From Leptothermofonsia sp049200465 (lineage in GTDB: Bacteria > Cyanobacteriota > Cyanobacteriia > Leptolyngbyales > Leptolyngbyaceae), in assembly GCF_049200465.1 (NCBI RefSeq), contig NZ_CP120836.1:1798001-1862000 (forward strand): DNA of 64,000 bases, in the 5' to 3' direction. Under the pieces are notes generated by a model that searched no databases, was not told the DNA's origin, and saw only the letters and a program-made list of their open reading frames with translations. Position numbers and translations under genes: made by a program. Position 1 is the first letter of the stretch; every line of letters begins with the position of its first letter. Below are positions 49,161 through 56,912 of the stretch, piece by piece.

Positions 49161-50693
49161 CTAGATAGGTTCTGCACGACGAGTAGACTTGTCACCCACT
49201 TTCTGATAATAACCCCACTCAACCTGCTCCTCTGAAAGATCCGGATCGATCCCAGCGAACACATCGCGAAAGATCGTGCGAGTTCCATGCCAGATATGTC
49301 CAAAAAAGAAGAGTAATGCGAATACCGCATGACCAAACGTAAACCAACCCCTTGGACTTGTACGGAACACCCCATCGGACTTCAGAGTTTCGCGGTCAAA
49401 TTCAAATGGTTCACCCAACTGAGACGCACGAGCATAGCGTTTCACAGTCGCCGGATCCTTAAAGGTTTGACCTGATAAGGCTCCACCATAAAAGCTAACC
49501 GTCACACCCGTTTGCTCAAAACTGTACTTAGATTCTGCTTTCCGGAAAGGAATGTCAGCACGAACAACCCCATCCTTGTCAGTTAGAACAACTGGGAAAT
49601 TCTCGAAAAAGTTAGGTAAGCGTCGCACAAAAAGCTCCCTACCTTCCTTATCTTTAAAGACTGGGTGTCCTAACCACTGCTGAGCAATTCCATCCCCTTT
49701 ATTCATTGGACCAGTGCGGAAAAGTCCACCTTTAGCAGGGCTATTTCCAACATAGTCATAGAAAGCTAGCTTCTCAGGAATGGCTGAGTAAGCCTCCGTC
49801 AATGAAGCTCCATCTGCCAAGCTTGCCTGAACACGCCGCTCGATCTCCTGCTTGAAGTAGCCACTATCCCATTGATAACGGGTTGGGCCATATAACTCAA
49901 TTGGTGTTGAGGCACTGCCGTACCACATGGTACCAGCCACTACAAAAGCGGCAAAAAATACAGCAGCAATACTGCTCGACAAGACTGTCTCAATATTCCC
50001 CATCCGCAAGGCTTTATAAAGCCGTTCAGGTGGACGAACACTCAGGTGGAACAAGCCTGCAATGATGCCAACGATTCCAGCGGCAATATGATGGGCTACA
50101 ATCCCCCCTGGGTTAAAGGGGTTAAAACCAGAGGGGCCCCACTCAGGTGCGACCGGCTGTATACTCCCCGTCAAACCATAGGGGTCAGATACCCACATAC
50201 CCGGACCATAAAGGCCAGTCAGATGGAATGCTCCAAATCCAAAGCAAAGGAGCCCAGACAAGAAGAGGTGGATACCAAACATTTTCGGCAGGTCGAGAGC
50301 TGGTTCACCAGTACGAGGATCCTGGAAGAGTTCCAAATCCCAATACACCCAGTGCCAGACAGCTGCTAAAAACAACAAACCTGAAAGAATGATGTGAGCA
50401 GCGGCTACTCCCTCAAACGACCAAAATCCAGGATTAACTCCCGTTTCGCCAGTAATACTCCATCCTCCCCAAGAACCTGTAACACCCAGACGAGCCATAA
50501 AGGGCAACACAAACATGCCCTGACGCCACATCGGGTTCAAAACAGGATCACTAGGGTCAAAAATAGCCAACTCATACAGCGCCATTGAACCTGCCCACCC
50601 TGCAACTAAGGCAGTGTGCATCAGGTGGGTTGCGATAAGCCGCCCTGGATCATTGATCAGGACGGTGTGTACTCGATACCAGGGTAGCCCCAT
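49161..50693 (-). CDS. psbB: Photosystem II CP47 chlorophyll apoprotein
   Basis: Inner antenna protein of PSII binding about 16 chlorophylls. 510 residues with six spans and the large lumenal loop E. Motifs: MGLPWYRVHTVLINDPGRLI, HLMHTALVAGWAGSMALYEL, RQGMFVLPFMARLGVTGSWG and FGHAVFALLFFFGHIWHGTR. The chlorophyll-ligating histidines are in these helices. The C-terminus (YYQKVGDKSTRRAEPI) is intact. Transcription likely starts in the 400-bp spacer shared with the divergent ferredoxin gene and continues into psbT. Confidence 0.98.
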   Translation of the reverse strand: MGLPWYRVHTVLINDPGRLIATHLMHTALVAGWAGSMALYELAIFDPSDPVLNPMWRQGMFVLPFMARLGVTGSWGGWSITGETGVNPGFWSFEGVAAAHIILSGLLFLAAVWHWVYWDLELFQDPRTGEPALDLPKMFGIHLFLSGLLCFGFGAFHLTGLYGPGMWVSDPYGLTGSIQPVAPEWGPSGFNPFNPGGIVAHHIAAGIVGIIAGLFHLSVRPPERLYKALRMGNIETVLSSSIAAVFFAAFVVAGTMWYGSASTPIELYGPTRYQWDSGYFKQEIERRVQASLADGASLTEAYSAIPEKLAFYDYVGNSPAKGGLFRTGPMNKGDGIAQQWLGHPVFKDKEGRELFVRRLPNFFENFPVVLTDKDGVVRADIPFRKAESKYSFEQTGVTVSFYGGALSGQTFKDPATVKRYARASQLGEPFEFDRETLKSDGVFRTSPRGWFTFGHAVFALLFFFGHIWHGTRTIFRDVFAGIDPDLSEEQVEWGYYQKVGDKSTRRAEPI

Positions 50694-51094
50694 CGACTAC
50701 GCTCCTCCTTTAACTAGCTCTAGTTCAACGCTTTCTTAAGCATTTTATTAAAGCAACGGACATTGATAAATGTACCAGGTCCGCAGCTCCTTTAACCTCG
50801 CACGCCTCAACATGGTCTATCATTTAGCCTGTTTAGAGGACTAAAGCGACCATTCGACAATACGTTGATGAAAATGAAAGTGTATAAAGAAGTGTATACA
50901 GTGTGAGAGGCTATTGCAAGCAATTTGTAATCTCCCGCCAGAGTTCTTGAAAAGGTTGGATTGAATGCCGAAGTCTTTATGGTTGCGCGATCTCAGCACG
51001 ATCTCAGTGGACATGTAAAATCGGAGAATCTAACATTTTGTTAAGGGAGCTATCTATCTTTCTTTGGAAGCTAAATCGATATAGGAGCTAACCA
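50694..51094. other. Divergent promoter region of psbB and a ferredoxin gene
   Basis: 401 bases with no gene. A direct repeat agtgtata occurs at 50879-50886 and 50890-50897 (aaagtgtataaagaagtgtat). The palindrome-like cgatctcagcacgatctca sits near 50988-51007. An A/T-rich stretch precedes the ferredoxin start with AGGAG at 51082-51086. The divergent layout suggests coordinated control of psbB and the ferredoxin. Confidence 0.5.
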
Positions 51095-51433
51095 ATGACC
51101 ACCACAAGCGAAGTAAAGACCAATGGGAGCCAAACGATGACGACGATCAATTTCTTGAAGGAAAACAAAGAAGTCGTCGTTTCTGATGGGGCCAATCTCA
51201 GATTCAAAGCCCTTGAGAATGGAATCGACCTTTATAAACTAGTAGGCAAAATGATGAACTGCGGTGGGTATGGTCAGTGCGGCACCTGTATCGTAGAAGT
51301 TAAAGAGGGGATGGAAAATCTTTCACCTCGGACTGAAGTTGAGATTCGCAAACTCAGAAAAAAGCCTGAAACCTATCGGCTGGCTTGTCAAACCCTGGTT
51401 CATGGTCCAGTCAGTATTGTGACGAAGCCCTAA
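51095..51433 (+). CDS. 2Fe-2S ferredoxin
   Basis: 112 residues. The iron ligands are spaced C-x5-C-x2-C (CGGYGQCGTC), with the fourth in YRLACQTLVHGP. This is the adrenodoxin-like spacing, not the C-x4-C-x2-C of photosynthetic PetF. The N-terminal 14 residues (MTTTSEVKTNGSQT) may be replaced by an internal start at 51137. A good AGGAG precedes the first ATG. It is divergent from psbB and followed 61 bp later by psbM, a photosystem II neighbourhood. A role in PSII assembly or electron delivery is a guess. Confidence 0.92.
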   Translation: MTTTSEVKTNGSQTMTTINFLKENKEVVVSDGANLRFKALENGIDLYKLVGKMMNCGGYGQCGTCIVEVKEGMENLSPRTEVEIRKLRKKPETYRLACQTLVHGPVSIVTKP

Positions 51434-51494
51434 AGTGGAACCAGCAGTGGTATCCTAATTCTTGTTGACACTGAGGTTATCACAGGCAGGTTTT

Positions 51495-51611
51495 ATGCAA
51501 GTCAATGAACTGGGTTTTATAGCGAGCATTCTATTCGTCCTGGTTCCGTCTGTCTTCCTACTGATTCTCTACATCCAGACAGCTAGTCGGCAAGCTAATA
51601 AGGATTCTTAA
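51495..51611 (+). CDS. psbM: Photosystem II protein M
   Basis: A 38-residue protein that begins MQVNELGFIASILFVLVPSV and ends TASRQANKDS. Single-span subunit at the PSII dimer interface. It starts at ATG 51495 with an aggcagg box upstream. A perfect 14-base duplication (ataaggattcttaa, 51598-51625) begins in its last codons and repeats the stop codon. A strong hairpin 40 bases later probably terminates the fdx-psbM transcript. Confidence 0.96.
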   Translation: MQVNELGFIASILFVLVPSVFLLILYIQTASRQANKDS

Positions 51612-51625
51612 ATAAGGATTCTTAA
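51598..51625. repeat. 14-bp tandem duplication spanning the psbM stop codon
   Basis: ataaggattcttaa occurs at 51598-51611 and again at 51612-51625. The first copy contains the last codons and the stop of psbM, so the reading frame is unaffected. Confidence 0.92.
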
Positions 51626-51651
51626 AGATAGGTCTGATGCCGGGTTGTATC

Positions 51652-51690
51652 AAAGCGCTGGGGGTTCATTTCTCCAGCGCTTTACTTTAT
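51652..51690. terminator. Hairpin between convergent psbM and the next gene
   Basis: A 10-bp perfect stem, aaagcgctgg (51652-51661) and ccagcgcttt (51674-51683), with a 12-base loop, followed by actttatc. It lies between the convergent psbM and the 51697-52050 gene. The stem is followed by a weak T-run, so it is a likely bidirectional terminator. Confidence 0.75.
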
Positions 51691-51696
51691 CAAGCT

Positions 51697-52050
51697 TCAT
51701 GATAAGTTCTTGTTAGAAGAAAAATTGGATTGTACAGACGGTCTTTCACCGTCCTGAGGAGATTGCAAATTGGTGAGTAGAGCTTGAAGTTTCATTTTAT
51801 GAATGTAGGGCCACCCTCCAGTTGTTTCGATATCTCTTAGCAAGTTGTAGAGTGCCTGCCGATTATCTGGTAGAGAGTCTTGAAACAAATTGTCTCGAAT
51901 TTCCTGATGCAAACCTTCTAACAGCCTTAGCAAGGCCAAGAGTGCCAGGCTGTCCCCCCCCTGCCCTTCGGCTAACTCCCGAATATCATTAGCCAATCTC
52001 TTCAACCTGAGCTCTAGCGGCTCTGCTTTGAAACAATTTCTTTCACTCAT
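51697..52050 (-). CDS. Conserved cyanobacterial hypothetical protein (117 aa)
   Basis: No named domain. From ATG 52050 (MSERNCFKAEPLELRLKRLA); eight more codons could be read upstream. It is mostly helical: LRLKRLANDIRELAEGQGGD, LALLRLLEGLHQEIRDNLFQ and LYNLLRDIETTGGWPYIHKM. The C-terminus is polar and variable. It is convergent with psbM and divergent from psbO. Function unknown. Confidence 0.65.
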   Translation of the reverse strand: MSERNCFKAEPLELRLKRLANDIRELAEGQGGDSLALLALLRLLEGLHQEIRDNLFQDSLPDNRQALYNLLRDIETTGGWPYIHKMKLQALLTNLQSPQDGERPSVQSNFSSNKNLS

Positions 52051-52546
52051 CCACAAAGCCCTATTAAGTATCATTAAAAATTAATGTAACTGGAGAACCC
52101 GGTCAGCGCATCTACTTTTACATAGTCTTCTTCCGAAAAACATGAAGAATGAACATTTCCAGCTTCCTGAGAAGATAGGCTGTTCACTTTGTAATAATTC
52201 GAAACTTTTCCATCGTTCTCTTTAAGAATATCTTCATCACAAAAAGGGCAATTTCTTCTCTAAAACAGGGGAATGGCGACATTGCCATGTAGAATGCTTT
52301 ATGAAACCTTTGTTAAATCATTCCGGGAATCACAAGAATACTTAGTCAGATGTGGGACGTGGTTCAACATGTCTTTAGCCTTTCGAGAGTTGCCTGAAGC
52401 AGATGATCTATGGATGATTTTCAGCATTCATTCATCCAGCCTTTGTTGAAGGGCATGCCTCGCCTCTCAATTGCTGAAGAGCGTTGAAGCCCGACTCTAA
52501 ATTGCCCTGGCAGAAAATTACTTAGCGTTGATATTCGAGGTTGTTC
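52051..52546. other. Upstream region of psbO
   Basis: 496 bases without a gene. It is A/T-rich around 52075-52270 and contains a 6-bp inverted repeat (gggaat/attccc type) near 52320-52330. The psbO promoter must lie here. GAGG at 52537-52540 is the psbO ribosome-binding site. No motif is certain enough to list separately. Confidence 0.5.
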
Positions 52547-53458
52547 ATGAGGTACCGCGCTCTAATCGTTGCACTTCTGGCATTCTGTTTCAGCTTTTTA
52601 ACTGCCTGCGCTGAGAGTCCAGCCTTAAGCAGGGAGAAGATTACGACTTACGATCAGATGAAGGGGACGGGTTTAGCCAACACCTGTCCTCAATTAGATG
52701 AAACGGCCCGTGGGTCAATTCCTATCGACCCAAACAAGTCCTACTCCATCACCAATCTCTGCCTCCAGCCCATCAGCTACCTGGTGAAGGAGGAGGCTGA
52801 AAATAAGCGGCAGAAAACAGAGTATGTTCCGGGCAAGCTGATGACTCGCTACACCTCTTCCATTGAAGGCGTATCAGGTCAGCTTAAAGTCAACTCTGAC
52901 AAAAGCCTAACATTCATCGAAGAGGATGGTCTTGACTTCCAACCCATCACCGTTCAACTTCCGGGTGGTGAACGAGTTCCTTTCTTATTTACGATTAAAA
53001 ACTTGGTGGCAACAACCCAACCTGGACTTACGAGCATCAATGGTTCGACTGACTTTGAGGGAACGTTCAAGGTTCCTTCTTATCGGACCTCTAACTTTCT
53101 AGATCCAAAGGGGCGTGGTCTGACCGCAGGTTATGAAAGTGCTGTTGGACTTCCCGCTCAGGCAGACAGTGAAGAACTGGTTAAAGAGAATGTAAAGCGA
53201 TTCCAACTGGATAAGGGCAAGATTTCGCTTCAGGTTTCTAAGATTGATCCAACGACCGGGGAGATTGCTGGAACCTTTGAAAGTGAGCAGCCCTCCGAAA
53301 CAGATATGGGTTCTCATGCAGCGAAAGATGTGAAGATTCGAGGAATTTTCTACGCTCAGGTTAATACAAAGGCAAAGTCTGCGGAGAAGGCAGCGAAAGC
53401 AGCTCCTGCGAAAGCACCAGAGCCATCTGAAGTAGAAGATTCATCCTTTGAAGAGTAA
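52547..53458 (+). CDS. psbO: Photosystem II manganese-stabilising protein PsbO
   Basis: Lumenal extrinsic subunit shielding the Mn4CaO5 cluster. 303 residues from ATG 52547 (GAGG 6 bases upstream). The signal peptide ends in a lipobox-like LTAC, so the mature protein may be lipid-anchored. Motifs: ITTYDQMKGTGLANTCPQLD, SITNLCLQPISYLVKEE (the two disulfide cysteines), EEDGLDFQPITVQLPGGERV and NFLDPKGRGLTAGYESAVGL. After the usual end (VKIRGIFYAQV) an extra tail of about 30 residues rich in Ala, Lys and Glu follows (SAEKAAKAAPAKAPEPSEVE...SSFEE), which most cyanobacterial PsbO proteins lack. Two hairpins behind it look like a terminator. Confidence 0.96.
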   Translation: MRYRALIVALLAFCFSFLTACAESPALSREKITTYDQMKGTGLANTCPQLDETARGSIPIDPNKSYSITNLCLQPISYLVKEEAENKRQKTEYVPGKLMTRYTSSIEGVSGQLKVNSDKSLTFIEEDGLDFQPITVQLPGGERVPFLFTIKNLVATTQPGLTSINGSTDFEGTFKVPSYRTSNFLDPKGRGLTAGYESAVGLPAQADSEELVKENVKRFQLDKGKISLQVSKIDPTTGEIAGTFESEQPSETDMGSHAAKDVKIRGIFYAQVNTKAKSAEKAAKAAPAKAPEPSEVEDSSFEE

Positions 53459-53478
53459 TGGGCTAGTGGCGATCGCCA

Positions 53479-53520
53479 AATAGTGAAACACTATTCTGGG
53501 GGCTTTCAGCCCCTTTTTTA
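53479..53520 (+). terminator. Rho-independent terminator of psbO
   Basis: A first hairpin aatagtg-aaa-cactatt (53479-53495) is followed by a GC-rich stem ggggct-ttc-agcccc (53499-53513) and seven T. It starts about 20 bases after the psbO stop. This is the best terminator in the window. Confidence 0.88.
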
Positions 53521-53971
53521 ATGGTTATTTTTCAACAGGCTCTACGTAAAATTAGGGAGGTTGTTTAAGCTTCTACCCATTCACCAATGCCTATAGAAAG
53601 CGTTTTTTTAAAACTTTTTTTAAAACATTTTCAATGTTGAAGAATTTAGCTTTCAGCTTTCGTTAGCTCTGATTTGAGATTCCGTAGAAATGCAGTTGTT
53701 TGAGGTCTAGGTTAGGAAATAAGTTTGATTTGCAACAGTAGGAAACTAACGCCAATCATTAGTCCTTCAGGGAATTTGCATCTACTATCAAGCAATTTCA
53801 CTTCATCCTTTTTGCGATTTACTTAATTGATTGTCTGTGTTGCTGGTGAGACCTCAGGTCCTTCAAGCATAGCTTTTTAAGGTATAGTTTCTGGTTGCAT
53901 CTCCCTGTTGATCCTTTAACAAAGTCTGAATTTAGATAATCTGGTCACTGCTCTACCGACTGAAATTCGTC
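53521..53971. other. Spacer upstream of sigF
   Basis: 450 bases with A/T-rich composition, including ttttttaaaactttttttaaaac near 53604-53627. No gene is seen. The promoter of the sigma factor gene is expected here but I cannot place it. Confidence 0.5.
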
Positions 53972-54748
53972 ATGCCTACGACAGCTAACTATGAACTGAA
54001 AAGCGAGAGCTTACAGCTTCTGCGTGAGTATCACAACTCGCCCAACCCTCAACTTCGCAACCGATTAGTAGAACTTAATTTTGGACTTGTTAGAAAGGAA
54101 GCTCACCATTGGATCAACCAGTGCAACGAGAGCTATGAGGATTTGCTTCAAGTAGGATGCATCGGTTTAATTCGGGCGATTGAGCGGTTTGACATGTCGA
54201 AAGGACATGCTTTTAGCTCTTTTGCCATCCCCTACATTCGGGGAGAGATTCAACACTATTTGCGAGACAAAAGCCCTTCCGTTCGAATTCCACGACGTTG
54301 GCAAACCCTTCAACGCCAGGCAGCCTGGACAATTCGCAAGTTGCAGGTTGAACTGAAGCGCCAGCCAACCGATCTGGAGGTTGCGAGGGCGTTAGAGGTT
54401 ACCGTGGAAGAATGGCAGGAAATCAAGTTGGCTTGCCAGAATCGGGCGTTGTTGAGTCTGGATGCTCCCATCCGCGATGAAGAGACAGGGGCTTCTTCCT
54501 TAGGAGAGTTGGTGCCCGATACCCGCTATCGCAGTTTCCAATTGGCTCAGGAAGATCAGATTCGGTTGCAGCAATCGTTGATTCAACTGGAAAAGCGCAC
54601 GCGCGAAATCTTGGAGTTTGTTTTCCTCTACGACCTGACTCAAAAGGAAACTGCCGATCGCCTAGGTATCAGTGCTGTTACCGTTTCTCGCCGGGTTAAG
54701 AAAGGGCTAGAAATGCTGCAAAAGCTTATGGTTGGAGCAGAAGATTAG
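53972..54748 (+). CDS. sigF: RNA polymerase sigma factor, group 3, SigF-like
   Basis: 258 residues of the SigB/SigF/SigG type. Region 2: NRLVELNFGLVRKEAHHWIN, DLLQVGCIGLIRAIERFDMS and GHAFSSFAIPYIRGEIQHYL. Region 3 begins with RDKSPSVRIPRRWQTLQRQA. Region 4 helix-turn-helix: YDLTQKETADRLGISAVTVS. In Synechocystis SigF is needed for pilin expression and motility, which fits the prepilin peptidase in the same window. A 35-bp tandem duplication copies the last codons and stop codon directly after the gene, with no effect on the protein. Confidence 0.92.
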   Translation: MPTTANYELKSESLQLLREYHNSPNPQLRNRLVELNFGLVRKEAHHWINQCNESYEDLLQVGCIGLIRAIERFDMSKGHAFSSFAIPYIRGEIQHYLRDKSPSVRIPRRWQTLQRQAAWTIRKLQVELKRQPTDLEVARALEVTVEEWQEIKLACQNRALLSLDAPIRDEETGASSLGELVPDTRYRSFQLAQEDQIRLQQSLIQLEKRTREILEFVFLYDLTQKETADRLGISAVTVSRRVKKGLEMLQKLMVGAED

Positions 54749-54783
54749 TGCTGCAAAAGCTTATGGTTGGAGCAGAAGATTAG
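54714..54783. repeat. 35-bp tandem duplication at the sigF 3' end
   Basis: Two perfect adjacent 35-base units, 54714-54748 and 54749-54783. Each begins tgctgcaaaagcttatgg and ends in the stop codon tag. The first copy is the coding 3' end of sigF. The second is an untranslated relic. Confidence 0.95.
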
Positions 54784-54851
54784 TATTTCGGCAGGAAAAT
54801 TTTCCTGGGTCGAAAACCCTTAAATTTATATCAGGAGTCGGGAGTCAGAGA

Positions 54852-54961
54852 CTAGTAGTCCGTCAGGATAGATTTGAGTTATCCCTCAAATCTACAAAAC
54901 CCAATTCTCAGGTGTTTTGATGGGTTTTCAACCCATCAAAACAGTCTTGACAGACCACTAG
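54852..54961. repeat. 110-bp MITE-like element
   Basis: Terminal inverted repeats: left ctagtagtccgtcaggat (54852-54869), right gtcttgacagaccactag (54944-54961), matching at about 14 of 18 positions. The inside holds two hairpins: gatttgagttatccctcaaatc-like, and gttttgatggg paired with cccatcaaaac. No coding capacity. The sequence style resembles small non-autonomous elements scattered in cyanobacterial genomes. It lies between sigF and ackA. Confidence 0.7.
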
Positions 54962-54988
54962 TGGCTACTGCTGTAATTTGAGCTACGA

Positions 54989-56212
54989 CTAGGATAACTG
55001 CATAAGTTTCCAGCATTCCTGGGCGATCGCCCAATCTTCCTGGGTATGAACGACAACTACTCGAATGGAGGAATCAACTGCTGCGATATCTTGGTCAGCA
55101 GGACTCTGCTGATTTTTCCGAGGATCTAGCTTCAGTCCTAGGAATTCAAAGGCTTCGCAGGCTGATGCTCTAACCCAGGCTGAGTTTTCTCCCACTCCAG
55201 CGGTAAATACGAGAACATCTAATCCCTTCAGACCGGCAAGCATTGACCCAATTCCTGCTTGCAGACGATGAATATACATGTCGAGCGCTAGCCGGGCACG
55301 CTGGCTGCCCTTGGCTGCGGCTTCAGACACCTGGCGCATATCACTTGAGATGCCTGAGATTCCTTTGAGCCCAGATGCCTGATTGAGAACTTGATCAAGT
55401 TGGGCCGCGGTGTAATTCTCCTGACGCAGAAGATGAATCAGAATGCCAGGGTCAACGGAGCCAGAGCGGCTTCCCATCATCAAGCCATCCAGAGGAGTAA
55501 AGCCCATCGTGGTATCAATGCTATGTCCATGCTGAATAGCGGCTAAAGAGCAACCGTTTCCAAGGTGACAGGTAATCAGTTTGAGGGTGTTCAGGTCCCT
55601 CCCTAGAATCTGGGCTGTGCGTTGGGCGCAGTACTGATGGCTGATACCATGAAATCCATAGCGACGGATGCCTTGCTCAAACCATTCGTAGGGGCCTGCA
55701 TAAAGGGCAGATGCCTGAGGCATTTGGGAGTGAAAGGCGGTATCAAATACAGCAACCTGGGGGACTTGGGGCAACACATTTGTGACCGATTCGATTCCTT
55801 CCAGGCTAGCGGGATTGTGTGCTGGAGCGAGGGGAATGAGTCGGGAGATCGCAGCTTTCACCTCGGCTGTTATTCGTACACTCTCACGATATTCCTGCCC
55901 ACCATGCACCACTCGATGCCCAACGACATTAATGTCTGAGAGCTGTTTAATTACCTGGGTTTCGCCTTTCCAGAGGGTATCAAGCAGGTAAGCAATGACA
56001 GCAGGACGCGAGTGAGTCCGAATTTCTTCTTTTAAGCATGTCCCCTGAGCGGTTACAACTTCCATCTCTGCAAAACCTTGATGATGAGACCAGTCAACTT
56101 TGGCTTCCCAAACAGGTTGAGGAGGGTGTTCTGGCAAAGAAGAACTATCTACTATTTCGTAAAGGCAACTCTTTTGGCTACTAGATCCTGCATTGAGTAC
56201 CAAAATTTTCAT
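54989..56212 (-). CDS. ackA: Acetate kinase
   Basis: Reversible transfer of phosphate from ATP to acetate (acetyl-phosphate node). 407 residues, ASKHA fold. Motifs: MKILVLNAGSSSQKSCLYEI, VVGHRVVHGGQEYRESVRIT, FDTAFHSQMPQASALYAGPY, RRYGFHGISHQYCAQRTAQI and TCHLGNGCSLAAIQHGHSID. Gly-rich VFTAGVGENSAWVR is near the C-terminus. The start ATG 56212 is unambiguous. No pta gene is adjacent. A palindromic repeat begins 8 bases upstream, in its promoter region. Confidence 0.97.
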   Translation of the reverse strand: MKILVLNAGSSSQKSCLYEIVDSSSLPEHPPQPVWEAKVDWSHHQGFAEMEVVTAQGTCLKEEIRTHSRPAVIAYLLDTLWKGETQVIKQLSDINVVGHRVVHGGQEYRESVRITAEVKAAISRLIPLAPAHNPASLEGIESVTNVLPQVPQVAVFDTAFHSQMPQASALYAGPYEWFEQGIRRYGFHGISHQYCAQRTAQILGRDLNTLKLITCHLGNGCSLAAIQHGHSIDTTMGFTPLDGLMMGSRSGSVDPGILIHLLRQENYTAAQLDQVLNQASGLKGISGISSDMRQVSEAAAKGSQRARLALDMYIHRLQAGIGSMLAGLKGLDVLVFTAGVGENSAWVRASACEAFEFLGLKLDPRKNQQSPADQDIAAVDSSIRVVVVHTQEDWAIAQECWKLMQLS

Positions 56213-56220
56213 GGCAGTGT

Positions 56221-56319
56221 TATAGCGATCCCTCTTGAAATTTGAACGGGGTGCAGGGGTGGAACCCCTGCGTAGGGGCGAAGTCCCCCCTTGTTCACAA
56301 ATAGTTTGTGAACGCTATA
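56221..56319. repeat. Palindromic MITE-like dispersed repeat, copy 3 (inverted)
   Basis: It begins tatagcgatcc and ends gaacgctata. In the reverse orientation the core gcaggggttccacccctg, then caccccgttc, matches the copies at 9335-9469 and 12215-12308. An added inner palindrome (gttcacaaatagtttgtgaac) lies at its right side. It is placed 8 bp before the ackA start codon, so it must be inside or next to the ackA leader. Confidence 0.7.
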
Positions 56320-56577
56320 GTTCCGCATGGGGTTGAGCAAAGGCTGAAGCGGGTCAGTGGACAAATCAGCTTCACTGCTCTTTCTTCTAAAGTTTGGCCC
56401 AAACGTTACAAAAAATGACGTTTTCCAGGATTCACTAATGCCAGAACTGTCATTTAATGCGGATTTTTTTCCAAAAGTGTTAACTATTGATGCAATCTAT
56501 GTCGGTGGAGCATGATTCTCTGGTAGATATTTCACCTAAAGATATCAAACTAGTCGTGAGATTGAGGAGATAGCCAA

Positions 56578-56838
56578 TTGTTTACCTCTACTTTGCTTGC
56601 TGTTGCCGCTAGATCGGCTGATTGGAGCCCAACTGTTGGGATTGTAATGATTGTTTGCAATATTTTAGCGATCGCCATTGCCAGACAGACAGTTCAAAAG
56701 CCCAATGTGGGGCCTGAAATGCCGTCTTCCAATCTATTTGGCGGTTTCAGCGCGCCTGCCGTTGTAGGAACTCTGTGCTTTGGTCACATTCTTGGGGCAG
56801 GGGCGGTTCTCGGTTTAACCAACCTGGGTGTGCTTTAG
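56578..56838 (+). CDS. psaK: Photosystem I subunit PsaK
   Basis: Two-span peripheral PSI subunit involved in antenna docking and state transitions. 86 residues: FTSTLLAVAARSADWSPTVG, IVMIVCNILAIAIARQTVQK, PSSNLFGGFSAPAVVGTLCF and GHILGAGAVLGLTNLG. The start is TTG 56578, with GAGGAG 8 bases upstream. No in-frame ATG precedes the first span. The first residues match those of other PsaK proteins. It is a single gene followed by a clear hairpin terminator. Confidence 0.95.
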   Translation: MFTSTLLAVAARSADWSPTVGIVMIVCNILAIAIARQTVQKPNVGPEMPSSNLFGGFSAPAVVGTLCFGHILGAGAVLGLTNLGVL

Positions 56839-56884
56839 ATTGCACTAACGAAAAATTCCTTTCTTGAACCTTTGCTTGAAGCAT

Positions 56885-56912
56885 AAGTCAGGATCTAACC
56901 CTGACTTTTTTT
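56885..56912. terminator. Terminator between convergent psaK and the SbcC-like gene
   Basis: An 8-bp stem aagtcagg / cctgactt with a 7-base loop (atctaac), followed by seven T on the plus strand. It ends at the stop codon of the convergent SbcC-like gene. Confidence 0.85.
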
